DNA from: CAJINA01 sp964636125 | GTDB lineage: Bacteria; Desulfobacterota; Desulfobacteria; Desulfobacterales; CAJINA01 | Assembly: GCA_964636125.1 (NCBI GenBank) | Contig: CAZWPX010000005.1 | Span: forward strand, 1 to 64,000 | Length of the DNA stretch: 64,000 nt | Direction: 5' to 3' | In this document: positions 7,774 through 18,300 of the stretch, piece after piece | How the letters are laid out: each line of letters begins with the position of its first letter | How positions within the stretch are numbered: the first letter of the stretch is position 1 | Program-made: the position numbers and the translations under genes | Notes under the pieces: model-generated | Told to the model about the DNA's origin: nothing | The model's input: the letters and a program-made list of their open reading frames with translations, nothing else | The model's database searches: none

Positions 7774-9000
7774 CTACCTGATCAACTGGTTCATCTCAAA
7801 TATAGGCAGGCAAACGGAAATGACAATAAAACCGACAATCCCGCCCATCAACACAATCATGGCCGGTTCGAGCAGGGACGTCATTCGCAAGAGCTGCGCT
7901 TCGACTTCATTTTCGAATATGTCTGCGATTTTGGCCAGCATCGGCTCAAGGTTGCCGCTCTGTTCACCCACCTGGATCATCTGGATCGAAAGGCCCGGAA
8001 AAGCGCTGGAGGCGGCCAGGGAATCTCCCAGGCTCTGCCCCTTTTCCACCTCCAGGGTGGCTGTGTCCACCGCGCTGGCAATGTGTACATTCCCGGTGAT
8101 GTTTTTGACCGTCTCAAGCGCCGGCATCATAGAAACACCGTTTTCAAGCAGAGACCCGAGTGTGCGTGCAAATCTGGCGACCGCTAATTTTTTAAACATC
8201 GTGCCCGCGACCGGTAACACCAGGGCCACTTTGTCCGTGAATATTTGTCCCCGGGTTGTCTTCTTCAGCATCCGCAGCACCAGAAAGAGAACGGTGCCGC
8301 CGATCAACGCCAACCACCAGTAGGCTTTCAGCAGCTCGCTGGTTGTAATAAGCAAACGGGTCGGCAACGGCAGGACCTGATTCATATCTTCGAAGATCGA
8401 AGTGATGCTGGGAACGATAAACGCGAGCAGCAGGAAGAGCACCAGGGCACCGAAAAAAGACATAAAGACCGGGTAAGCCAGGGTCGTCTTGATGCGATTG
8501 CTCAGGGCTACCTGTTTCTCAGCGATTTCAGCGAGCCGCTCCAGGATAACTTCGAGCGTCCCGGAAGATTCACCTGCCCGAACCATGTTAATGTAGAGTG
8601 GAGAGAATATCCCGGGATACTGTTCCAGGGCCCGGGCAAAGCTTTGCCCCTCCACCACGGCATCCTTTACCTGGGCCAGGGCGCGCTTGAACGTTTGTGA
8701 ACGGGTTTGCGGCAGGATCGTGTCCAGGGCTGTCACCAGCGGGAAACCGGCCCCCAGCAGGGTCGCCAACTGGCGGGTCATGATGGCTATTTCCAGGGGT
8801 TTTACCCGCGAAAGTAATCCGGTTAAAGACGGTTTTGCGGGGTTAGCCGAATCAGTTGAATTGGTGGTTTCACTGACAGATACCGGATACTTTTTAGAAG
8901 CCCGAAGCTTCTGACGCGCAGAAAGAGCGCTTTCGGCGTCTATGATGCCTGAAACGCTTTTTCCCCTGTCATCCAAGGCTTTGAATTCATAAACCGGCAT
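7774..9000 (-). CDS. gspF: type II secretion inner-membrane platform protein GspF
   Basis: A 408-residue polytopic protein, the usual GspF length. It starts MPVYEFKALDDRGKSVSGII, contains two T2SSF domains, each with LATLL.AG.PLV.AL or LGSLLENGVSMMPALE, and three hydrophobic segments (about residues 170-195, 223-243 and 375-400). It anchors the platform and contacts the ATPase GspE. It is the first gene of this operon; no gspC, gspD or gspE lies upstream within 9001-9326, so those parts must be encoded elsewhere. Confidence 0.93.
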   Translation of the reverse strand: MPVYEFKALDDRGKSVSGIIDAESALSARQKLRASKKYPVSVSETTNSTDSANPAKPSLTGLLSRVKPLEIAIMTRQLATLLGAGFPLVTALDTILPQTRSQTFKRALAQVKDAVVEGQSFARALEQYPGIFSPLYINMVRAGESSGTLEVILERLAEIAEKQVALSNRIKTTLAYPVFMSFFGALVLFLLLAFIVPSITSIFEDMNQVLPLPTRLLITTSELLKAYWWLALIGGTVLFLVLRMLKKTTRGQIFTDKVALVLPVAGTMFKKLAVARFARTLGSLLENGVSMMPALETVKNITGNVHIASAVDTATLEVEKGQSLGDSLAASSAFPGLSIQMIQVGEQSGNLEPMLAKIADIFENEVEAQLLRMTSLLEPAMIVLMGGIVGFIVISVCLPIFEMNQLIR

Positions 9001-9326
9001 AGTTTACCTGCTGTGTGCGGTGCCAATATTAAACCATATTTTTTAGCATGAATGCCAGGGCGAGTAAAGGCCGGCGCAGAATAAAATGGGGCCGGTGATC
9101 GGTTCGACCAGGTCGTTTCTTAAGTGGGTTTGATCCGCTTCACGAAAGGACATCATCATCACCGAAATTTGCCATTTGGGCCAGCTTCTGATTGAACTGC
9201 CTGTGCTTATATGGTAGATTTTAACCTTGCTCCATCGGATGCAGCAACTACCGGCGACTGAACACCTGAATCTGCTGGTATAACAACAGATACCCATACG
9301 CGAGCCACGCTTACCAGGAGTTTAAC
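9001..9326. other. divergent intergenic region between gspF and the TPR outer-membrane gene
   Basis: 326 bp between two divergently read genes. I see no convincing gene, tRNA or repeat; an 84-codon minus-strand frame here has no recognisable family. It should hold promoters for both sides, but I could not pick a clear one. Confidence 0.5.
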
Positions 9327-10814
9327 ATGCTTAAAATACTACGGATATCTTTTACTATCCTGTTTGTGACGGGCAGCATTGCACCGGCTTGGGCCCAGGC
9401 GGAAAAAGGCAGCGGGTATTTTGACTTTGGCGTGTTTGCTTTTGAAGACCGCGACTACGAGGCTGCTGAGGGTAATCTGAAGAAAGCGCTGGAATATGAA
9501 CCGGACAATCCGGCCTACAACCACTATCTGGGCAAAACCTACCTGGCCATGAAACGCTACGAAGATGCCCAGCACTACCTGCAGCTGGCCCAGGAGCGTG
9601 ACCCGGAGCGGTTGGGGCTGCTTTACGATATTGCCATGTTGAATTTCAAAATGGGCAACTATGCTATTGCGGTCGAGCTGTTCAAAGAGGTTGCCAGGGT
9701 GGAGCCCGACAACATGCTGGCCAACTACTATGAGGGTATCAGCCTTTATAAACTTGAACGCTACCAGGAGGCCATCGACTATTTTGTGATAGCCGCCCAG
9801 AAAAGCATCAGTATCAAGGCCAACGGGTTCTACTATGCCGGCCTGTGCCACCTGAAAACCGGTGAGTACGAGGCGGCCGTTGAAAAGCTTGAATTTGTCA
9901 AGACCAATGCCACCAAGGCTTCCCTGCGGGAGTCCGCGGCCAAGTGGCTGGATACGGCCCAGGCCCGCCAGAAAGCGTTAAAACCTTATCTACTGTATCT
10001 CAAGGTAGCCCATCAGTACGATGACAACGTCCGCCTGGATCCCATCGATGAAGATCTTTATGCCGATGAGGGGGACTACCTGACCGTGGTCTATTTTTCG
10101 GGGCGGCTGCATTTAATCAACTTTGAAAAGTTCAAATTTGGTGCCGGGTACAGTCACTACCAGACCTGGTATCAGGACCTGGATCAGTTCGACCTCACTG
10201 CGGGTATGCCCAACCTGTATGCCCGCTACCACTACGACAAGGCGATCTTCGGGCTGAGCTATGTCCCTGCTTATTACTATGTCGACGGGGTCGACCATTC
10301 GCGCTGGCAGAAGGTCAAAGGGGATGTCCTGTACAAGTTCAACCCAACGTTAATGAGCCGGTTGACCTACGGCTATAACGACAAAACCGATTTTAACCAG
10401 AGTGGCCGCAGTGCCATTGCCAACGATATCTACCTGGACCTTTATTACATTATTCTGGACAAAACCGGGCGTTTGTTCGGCGGCGCCGGTTACGAAACCA
10501 ATGCATCCAACGACTTGGATCACGATTACCAGTGGCTCAAAGGGAAGCTGGGTGCTTCCTTCAAGCTGCCCTGGGAATTCAACGTGACCCTGGTCGGGAA
10601 ATACGGCCGCAAGGGCTACGACAATGTGGATTCCACCTTTGGGGTTATCCGCAATGATCGCAAATATTATGGATCCGTGACCCTGGCCCGCAAAATAGTC
10701 TATGACTGGCTGGTGCTTTCCGCAGATTACAACTATACGAAGAACGATTCCAACATCAGCAGCTATAAATACGATAAAAACGTCGTGGGCTTGTCCCTGG
10801 CGGCAAGGTACTAA
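9327..10814 (+). CDS. TPR-repeat outer-membrane beta-barrel protein (Slam-like architecture)
   Basis: A 495-residue protein with a signal peptide ending AWA (cleavage near residue 23). Residues about 30-230 form tandem TPRs (DYEAAEGNLKKALEYEPDNP, then YEDAQHYLQLAQERDP, NYAIAVELFKEVARVEPDN, RYQEAIDYFVIAA). Residues about 235-495 are alternating aromatic/polar beta strands, ending LAARY with a C-terminal aromatic as in outer-membrane barrels. TPR plus barrel at about 490 residues is the architecture of the Slam/DUF560 translocators for surface proteins; I infer this by layout, not by a recognised motif. It precedes the FecR gene by 14 bp, so it is co-transcribed with that gene and probably with the giant gene. 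It could act as their outer-membrane export or anchoring partner. Confidence 0.75.
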   Translation: MLKILRISFTILFVTGSIAPAWAQAEKGSGYFDFGVFAFEDRDYEAAEGNLKKALEYEPDNPAYNHYLGKTYLAMKRYEDAQHYLQLAQERDPERLGLLYDIAMLNFKMGNYAIAVELFKEVARVEPDNMLANYYEGISLYKLERYQEAIDYFVIAAQKSISIKANGFYYAGLCHLKTGEYEAAVEKLEFVKTNATKASLRESAAKWLDTAQARQKALKPYLLYLKVAHQYDDNVRLDPIDEDLYADEGDYLTVVYFSGRLHLINFEKFKFGAGYSHYQTWYQDLDQFDLTAGMPNLYARYHYDKAIFGLSYVPAYYYVDGVDHSRWQKVKGDVLYKFNPTLMSRLTYGYNDKTDFNQSGRSAIANDIYLDLYYIILDKTGRLFGGAGYETNASNDLDHDYQWLKGKLGASFKLPWEFNVTLVGKYGRKGYDNVDSTFGVIRNDRKYYGSVTLARKIVYDWLVLSADYNYTKNDSNISSYKYDKNVVGLSLAARY

Positions 10815-10828
10815 CGGGGGAATTGCAC

Positions 10829-12205
10829 ATGCGTCTAACCGTAAAATCAGCTTTCGCGGCCTTATTTGGTTTGGTGCTTATTCTGTCTGCCGCGAGTGTC
10901 ACAGCGGCCGATCCTGTCATGATTGACGGCATCAAGGTTCACGCAACCTACAAACCGGGATTCGGGGCGGCCGTCGGCCGGGTCATGCTGGTCCAGGGCA
11001 CCGTCATTGTGACCCATACCGGGATACCGGACGGCTATCGGGTAACCAAAGAGCTGCCGCTTTATAAGGGTGACACGCTTATTACCCGGCCCCGTAGCCG
11101 GGTCCGGTTTAAACTCAATGACGGCAGTATCATGACCTGTGCGTCGCGGACCCAGCTAAAGATCAACCAGAGTATCTATAACAAATCCAAAAAGACCCGT
11201 TCTTCGTTTCTCTCCATGAATATCGGTAAAGCTCGCTTCTGGGTAACCAAAATGGCCAAAATGCGCCAGGCCAACTTCAGGGTCAGAACCCCCACCGCCG
11301 TTTGCGGCGTGCGCGGCTCGGATTGGGTCATGGACGTGACCCCTACAACCACCCAGGTGACCACCCTGGAGGATACCCAGCTGGAAGTTTTATCGCTGGC
11401 CACTCCGGATGCCGACCCGACCCTGCTTAATGATTTGGAACGTACCGTGGTTGAAGAAGGTGAGCCCCCTTCGGATGTCGAGAGTGTTGCGCCCGATGAG
11501 GTTGATCAGTTGAAAAATGAGATGCCGGTTACCGGCACACAGGCTGGTACCGATCCAGATGTGAACGTCGGGCAGGCGACCGGAAGTGGCAACGCCTCCG
11601 GGAGTGGATCTCAGTCGGATTCCGGCGGATCCGGCCAGCCGACCGGCCAGAGCGGGCAGCAGGGTGACGACCAGCAGGGTGACGATCAGCAGGGTGACGA
11701 TCAGCAGGGTGACGACCAGCAAGGTGACGGCCAGCAAGGTAATGGCCAGCAGGGTGACGATCAGCAGGGTGACGATCAGCAAGGTGACGGTCAGCAAGGT
11801 GACGATGCCGCGGGTACGCCCCAATCCGATACCCCCGTAGAGCAAGCCACCGGAGAGGATGGTATCCAGCCGGATGCCACCCCGGATGATCAAGCCCCGG
11901 GACCGGATGCCGGACCGGCGGAAACGACACCGGAAACCGAATTGCCGCTGGATACCCCAGCTTCCGATGATCTTACCGTGGCGCCCGAGGTTATTGTACC
12001 GGAAGATGAACTGGTGCAACCGGAAGAGATCAGTACGCCCGAGGAACTGAAGCCGGTTGTCCAGCCCGAGATCCTGGTGGAAATAGAAACCGCCACCGGG
12101 GAAACTGCAGCGGTTGACCAGACCGAACAGATCACGGAGACCGGCCAGCAGGAACTGGTCGTGGAGGAGATCAAAGAGTTGCCGGAATTTCCGGGCACAC
12201 CGTAA
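10829..12205 (+). CDS. FecR-domain secreted protein with acidic QQGDD repeats
   Basis: About 458 residues from the ATG at 10829 (GGGGGA eight bases upstream; a TTG at 10823 is less likely). A signal peptide ends near VTAA. The FecR domain covers residues about 45-190: VGRVMLVQGTVIVT, LPLYKGDTLITRPRSRVRF, GKARFWVTK and the hallmark TPTAVCGVRGSDWVMDV. There is then a Ser/Gly linker, ten copies of QQGD[DG] and a long acidic Pro/Glu-rich tail. FecR domains of this secreted type are found beside large surface proteins and are thought to sit in the periplasm or at the surface; there is no ECF sigma factor here, so iron signalling is unlikely. It lies between the TPR-barrel gene and the giant gene. 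Confidence 0.8.
   Translation: MRLTVKSAFAALFGLVLILSAASVTAADPVMIDGIKVHATYKPGFGAAVGRVMLVQGTVIVTHTGIPDGYRVTKELPLYKGDTLITRPRSRVRFKLNDGSIMTCASRTQLKINQSIYNKSKKTRSSFLSMNIGKARFWVTKMAKMRQANFRVRTPTAVCGVRGSDWVMDVTPTTTQVTTLEDTQLEVLSLATPDADPTLLNDLERTVVEEGEPPSDVESVAPDEVDQLKNEMPVTGTQAGTDPDVNVGQATGSGNASGSGSQSDSGGSGQPTGQSGQQGDDQQGDDQQGDDQQGDDQQGDGQQGNGQQGDDQQGDDQQGDGQQGDDAAGTPQSDTPVEQATGEDGIQPDATPDDQAPGPDAGPAETTPETELPLDTPASDDLTVAPEVIVPEDELVQPEEISTPEELKPVVQPEILVEIETATGETAAVDQTEQITETGQQELVVEEIKELPEFPGTP
11657..11806 (+). repeat. 15-bp minisatellite, ten units, inside the FecR-domain gene
   Basis: Ten tandem copies of CAGCAGGGTGACGAC-like units encode QQGDD or QQGDG (one QQGNG). The units are in frame, so copy-number change would alter only the length of an acidic spacer. 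Confidence 0.93.
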
Positions 12206-12307
12206 TCGTGTTCGTAATAAAAAATCAGATGGCTGTACAGCGAGCTATTCGACTAGCAAATTCAAAAGATGAAGACTGCATCATGTTCAAAATTGGAGGA
12301 TATACAG

Positions 12308-15300
12308 ATGATAAATCATAGAATTACGAAAAGCATTATTCTAATTATTGCCTCCTTTATGTTCATGATCCCTTCAGCTTATTGTGCCACAGTAACCTGG
12401 ACGGGTGCGACCGATGGGTCATGGCATACAGCTACCAACTGGAATCCTGGTCTACCTGTCGATGGAGATGATGTTATAATTCCTGATGGCACACCGGTAG
12501 TCACCTATTCTACAGGGACAACTAATCTTAAAACACTCACCTGTGGCGAACAATTGATTATCAGCGGTGGTACCCTTAACCTTGATGGACCCGGTCCTTC
12601 GAGTGTTTCCGCCATTGCAATCCTCACTATGACAGGCGGTCTCCTGGGCGGTTCTGAAACACTGAATGTGGATGGTATTTTTGAGTGGAGCGATGGTGAT
12701 ATGGTTGGTAACGGCACTACCTCTATTGGTGTCGGAGGGAATCTAAATATCTCCGGGGGCAGTTCAAAAAATCTGGACACGCGGACCATCAACAACAGCG
12801 GTGCGGTCAACTATACAGCCACAGTGGAGATCACGACGGCCAATGGCGCTGTCTTCAATAACATCGCCGGCGCCACCTTTGATATCAACGTGGGCGATAC
12901 GAATCGGACAATTTTTGGTAGCAGCGCCGGGGTATTCAACAATTACGGGACGCTTACCAAAAGCGCCGGTGCAGCCGAGGCTACCATCTACATCCCCGTG
13001 AACAACCAGAGTACCGGGATGGTGAACGCCAATGCAGGCATTCTGAAACTGGCCGGTGGCGGCACCAGCACCAATGAGTTTATGGCCGATGGGGGTACGC
13101 TGGAGTTTGGTGGCGGCACCCATCTCCTGGATGCCGGCTCGATGATCACCGGAACCGGGGTGGTGAAGTTCAGCAACGGGACCACTACCATGGCTGGCCT
13201 GTACACCGTGACCGGTACCACTGTCATAACCACCAACGGCCGGGCCGAATTTAACAGCCCTGCGAGTACGGGCACTCTGGATTTGAATGACGGCTATCTG
13301 GGCGGTACCAGTGCCCTGACGATTACCGGTGCCGGCCCTTCCACCTGGACCAATGGGGATATGGTGGATGCCGGCATTACCACGTTTAACGTGGGCAGTG
13401 TTTTGAATATCTCCGGGGGCACATCGAAAAACCTGGACACGCGGATCATCAACAACAGCGGTGCGGTCAATTATACAGCCACAGTGGAGATCACGGCTGC
13501 CAATGGCGCTGTCTTCAATAACATCGCCGGCGCTACTTTTGATATCAACGTGGGTGATACGAACCGAACCGTGTTTGGTGGCAGCGCCGGGGTATTCAAC
13601 AACTACGGGACGCTTACCAAAAGCGCCGGTGCAGCCGAGGCCACCATCTACATTCCGGTGAACAACCAGAGTACCGGGATGGTGAACGCCAATGCAGGCA
13701 TTCTGAAACTGGNNNNNNNNNNNNNNNNNNNNNNNNNNNNNNNNNNNNNNNNNNNNNNNNNNNNNNNNNNNNNNNNNNNNNNNNNNNNNNNNNNNNNNNN
13801 NNNNNNNNNNNNCCGGCATTACCACGTTTAACGTGGGCAGTGTTTTGAATATCTCCGGGGGCACATCAAAAAACCTGGACACGCGGACCATCAACAACAG
13901 CGGTGCGGTCAATTATACAGCCACAGTGGAGATAACGACGGCCAATGGCCCTGTCTTCAATAACATCGCCGGCGCCACCTTTGATATCAACGTGGGCGAT
14001 ACGAATCGGACAATTTTTGGTAGCAGCGCCGGGGTATTCAACAATTACGGGACGCTTACCAAAAGCGCCGGTGCAGCCGAGGCTACCATCTACATCCCCG
14101 TGAACAACCAGAGTACCGGGATGGTGAACGCCAATGCAGGCATTCTGAAACTGGCCGGTGGCGGCACCAGCACCAATGAGTTTATGGCCGATGGGGGTAT
14201 GCTGGAGTTTGGTGGCGGCACCCATGTCCTGGATGCCGGTTCGATGATCACCGGAACCGGGGTGGTGGCGTTCAGCAACGGGACCACCACCATGGCCGGC
14301 CTGTACACCGTGACCGGTACCACTTTAATCACTACAAATGGCCAGGCTGAATTTAACAGCCCCGCCAGTACGGCCACCTTGAATGTCAATGGTGGTACCG
14401 TGGGCGGCAGTGGGACCCTGGCGGTGACAGGTGACCTGGACTGGACCAGCGGGACCATCAGCAACACTGCAGGGGTTCTCATCAACGGTGTCGGCAGTAC
14501 CATGTCCACCACCGGAGCAAAATATCTTACCGGTGGCAAGCTGACCAACAGCGGCACGCTTACCTGGACCAGCGGGACCTTTAACCTGCAGGACGGGGCC
14601 GAGTTCATCAATGGCAACGCTGCTGTTTTTGATATCCAGGCCAGTGCCAGTATTTCCAGCAGCGGCACACCCTCCGTCATCACGAACGACGGTACCCTTT
14701 TGAAAAGTGCCGGGACACCCATTACCTACATCAGCGTTCCGGTGACCAATATGGGGACGATACGCAACCAGATTGCCGGGGGCGAACTGCGCCTGAACAA
14801 CGGCGGTACCAGCACGGGTACCTGTGTTTACGAGGCCGCGGACGGAATCCTGAGCTTCGGCCCCGGCACCCACAATATGAACACCGGAGCCACCATCAGT
14901 GGCAGCGGTATCGTGTCCATCCCCGGCGGTACGGTTTTCATCAACACCGCCATGTCCGCTGCGGCGGGCACCACCATTGACCTGATCGGCGGGACCCTGG
15001 CCGGCGCCGATACTTTTACGGTGGACGGTACCCTGAATTTTACCAGTGGCACCATTGATACGACCAGCCCTTTGACCATTGCCGGGCTTTTGAACTGGAC
15101 CGGTGGGACTATTTCCGGCAACGGGACACTTACTACCAGCGGTACCACCAACTTGTCTGGCACTAACAACAAAGCCATCAGCAACGACACCACCTGGGTC
15201 AACACCGGCATGATAAACTGGAACAACGGCCATTTTGTGATCAACAGCGGCGCGGTCTTCAACAATAGCGGCGGTGTGTTCAACATTATCAACACAAACA

Positions 15301-18300
15301 ATAGCTACGTGGTTACCGGGGCCGGGACGTTTACCAACAGCGGGACAGTCAACAAGCCCGGTACCGGGACTATTGATATCATGACGACGCTGTGTAACAT
15401 TGCGGGTCCCGTGGATGTGGACCAGGGCGTCCTGCGGTTCATCAACACAACCACCGACACCACTTTCCCGAACAGTTATGATATTGCCGCAGGGGCAACT
15501 GTTGAGTTCACCAACTATGCCCATGCCGTTAATACGGACAACCCGGTCGCAACTGGATCGGCCGGAACTCTCCTGATATCCGGGGCCACACTGAATTTCA
15601 ACACGGCGGCCACCAGCCTGCCGGCTACCGTAACCGTGCAGCAGACCAGTGGTAAATTGGGCGGCACCGGCAGTGTGACGTTCAACGGGGCCTATGCCTG
15701 GGACGGCGGTAACCAAGCAGTTGCAGGCGGCCTTACCACAGCCGGTACCACCACTTTGAATACCACTGCCAACAAAACGATTGACAGCGGTTTTACCTGG
15801 AACAACACCGGGACGGCGACCTGGAACAATGGTCACTTTGTCATCAATAGTGCGGCAGTTTTCAACAACAATAGCGGAGGGGTGTTCAATATTGCCAACA
15901 CCAATAACAGCTATGTTATAACTGGTACCGGGACAATTACCAATGGGGGCACCCTCAGTAAAACCGGCAGCGGGACCATCGACATCCAGGTGGCCAATTT
16001 TACCAATGCCGGTGTGGTCGATGTGGATCTGGATGTGCTGCGATTTGTCAATTGCAACAGTACCACGACCTCAACGGACAGTTTCGATATTGCGGCCGGG
16101 GCGACGGTTGAGTTCAGCAATGCCACCCACAATCTCAACACGGTCAGCCCGGTAAAGGACGGCGCAGCCGGAACCCTTCTGGTATCAACGGCCACGCTGA
16201 ATTTTAACACAGCCAGCACAAGCCTGCCCGCCACCGTCACCCTGAGACAAACGGGCGGGAAATTGGGCGGCGCCGGTTCCGTGACCCTCAACGGTGCTTA
16301 TGCCTGGGAAGGCGGCAATCTGGCCGTTGGCGGTGGTATTACCACCGCGGGCACTGCCACCCTGGATACCACGGCCAACAAGACGATTGATGGAGGCTTT
16401 ACCTGGACCAATACCGGTACGGCCGACTGGAACAATGGCTTATTCGTGATTAACAGTACCGCGGTTTTTGACAATAACGGCGGTGGGTTCAAAATCGCCA
16501 ATACCAATAGCAGCTATAGTATCACCGGCGCCGGAATTTTGACCAATACCGGCGGCGGTATTCTCATTAAAACCGGTGTCGCGACCATCGACATTAAGAC
16601 AGCGGCACTAACCAATGCGGGGCTGATCGATGTGGACCAGGGCGTGCTGAGGTTTGTCAACTGCAACACCACCACCACGTCCACAGACAGTCTCGACATC
16701 GCCGCAGGAGCGACCGTCGAGTTTAGCAACTACACCCATGACCTCAACACATCCAGTCCGGTCAAGGCCGGGGCGGCCGGTACGCTGTTGGTCACAACGG
16801 CCACGGTCAATTTCAATACCGTCGGCACGACCCTGCCGGGCACCCTCACCGTGGCTCAAAAAGGCGGAAAAATAGGCGGTGCCGGTGATGTGACCCTGGC
16901 CGGCGTTTATAATTGGGACAGCGGCAGCCTGGCGGTTACCGGTGGTTTTACCACTGCTGGCACAACCACGCTGGATACGACCGGCAACAAGATGGTTGAC
17001 GACACTTTCACCTGGACCAACACCGGTACGGCCAACTGGAACAACGGTCATTTCTATATCTATGGTGCTGCGGCGGTCTTTAATAATACCGGCGGATTCA
17101 ATATACTCAATACCAACAATGCCTATTTGATTACCGGCGCCGGAACTTTCACCAATGGTGGTATCCTCAGTAAACCCGGCGCCGGAAACATCGATATTTC
17201 GGCGACGGTCTTCACCAACGCAGGTCTTGTCAATGTAGATCAGGGGGTTCTGCGTTTTATCAATAGCGCTACCACCACTACGTCTGTGGACAGCTTTGAT
17301 ATTGCCGCCGGGGCGACTGTCGAACTCGGCAATAACACCCACAATGTCAACACTGCCAGCCCGGTAAAGGACGGGGCGGCCGGCATACTCCTGGTAACCA
17401 GTGCAACCGTCAACTTCAACACCGCCAGCACGAGTCTGCCGGCGACCGTTACCCTGAAACAGACCGGTGGGAAGCTGGGTGGCACGGGCAGTGTGACCTT
17501 CAACGGTACCTATGCCTGGGACGGCGGCAGCCAGGCCGTTACCGGCGGATTGACCACCGCCGGCACGACAATCCTGGACACGACCGGCAACAAATACTTA
17601 GACAACGGTTTTACCTGGACCAACACCGGTACGGCCAACTGGAACAACGGTCATTTCTACGTCAATGGCGCCGCGGCGGTCTTTAACAACAATGGCGGGG
17701 TATTTAGCATCCTCAACAGCAACAGCAGTTATGTCATCACGGGTGCCGGCACTTTTATTAATGGCGGCACTCTCAATAAGCCCGGTACGGGTAATATCAA
17801 TATCCAGGCTGCGGTATTCACTAATGCAGGGCTCATTGATGTGGACCAGGATGTGCTGCGGTTTATCAACAGCACCACCACCACCACGGCCACGGGCAGC
17901 CTCGATATTGCGGCCGGGGCGACCATTGAGTTGAACAACTACACCCACGATGTAAATACAGCCAGTCCGGTAGTGCCCGGGTCGGTTGGTACCCTCCTTA
18001 TCACCGGCGCAACCGTCAACTTCAACGCTGCATCCACAACCTTGCCGGCCAACGTCACTGTGAATCAGGCTGGCGGGACGCTGGGCGGCAGCGGTGATGT
18101 AAATATGAGTGGCCTCTATGCCTGGAATGGCGGTAGTCTGGCCATTGCCGGCGGTTTGACAACCGCGGGCACAACCGCACTGGATACAACGCAAAGTAAA
18201 TTTATCAGTGAGGGGTTTACCTGGAACAATACGGGGACGGCGAACTGGAACAATGGCCATTTTTACATTAACGGTGCCACGGCTGCCTTCAATAATAACG

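Noticed and set aside
9043..9297. 84-codon minus-strand frame upstream of gspF
   Set aside because: No family resemblance, no good ribosome binding site and it lies in a divergent promoter region; considered as a gspE remnant, but no ATPase motifs are visible.
11657..11806. Possible CRISPR array, because of the regular repeats
   Set aside because: Units are directly tandem without unique spacers and are in frame within a coding gene.
11390..12019. 209-codon minus-strand frame opposite the FecR-domain gene
   Set aside because: Its TLLIVTLL periodicity is the reverse reading of the 15-bp minisatellite; no start context or homology.
12764..13912. Long minus-strand frames opposite the giant gene, also 14090-14722, 14325-15836 and 21576-22610
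   Set aside because: They mirror the repeats of the coding strand, show no signal, motif or start context, and arise from biased codon use in the Gly/Thr-rich repeats.
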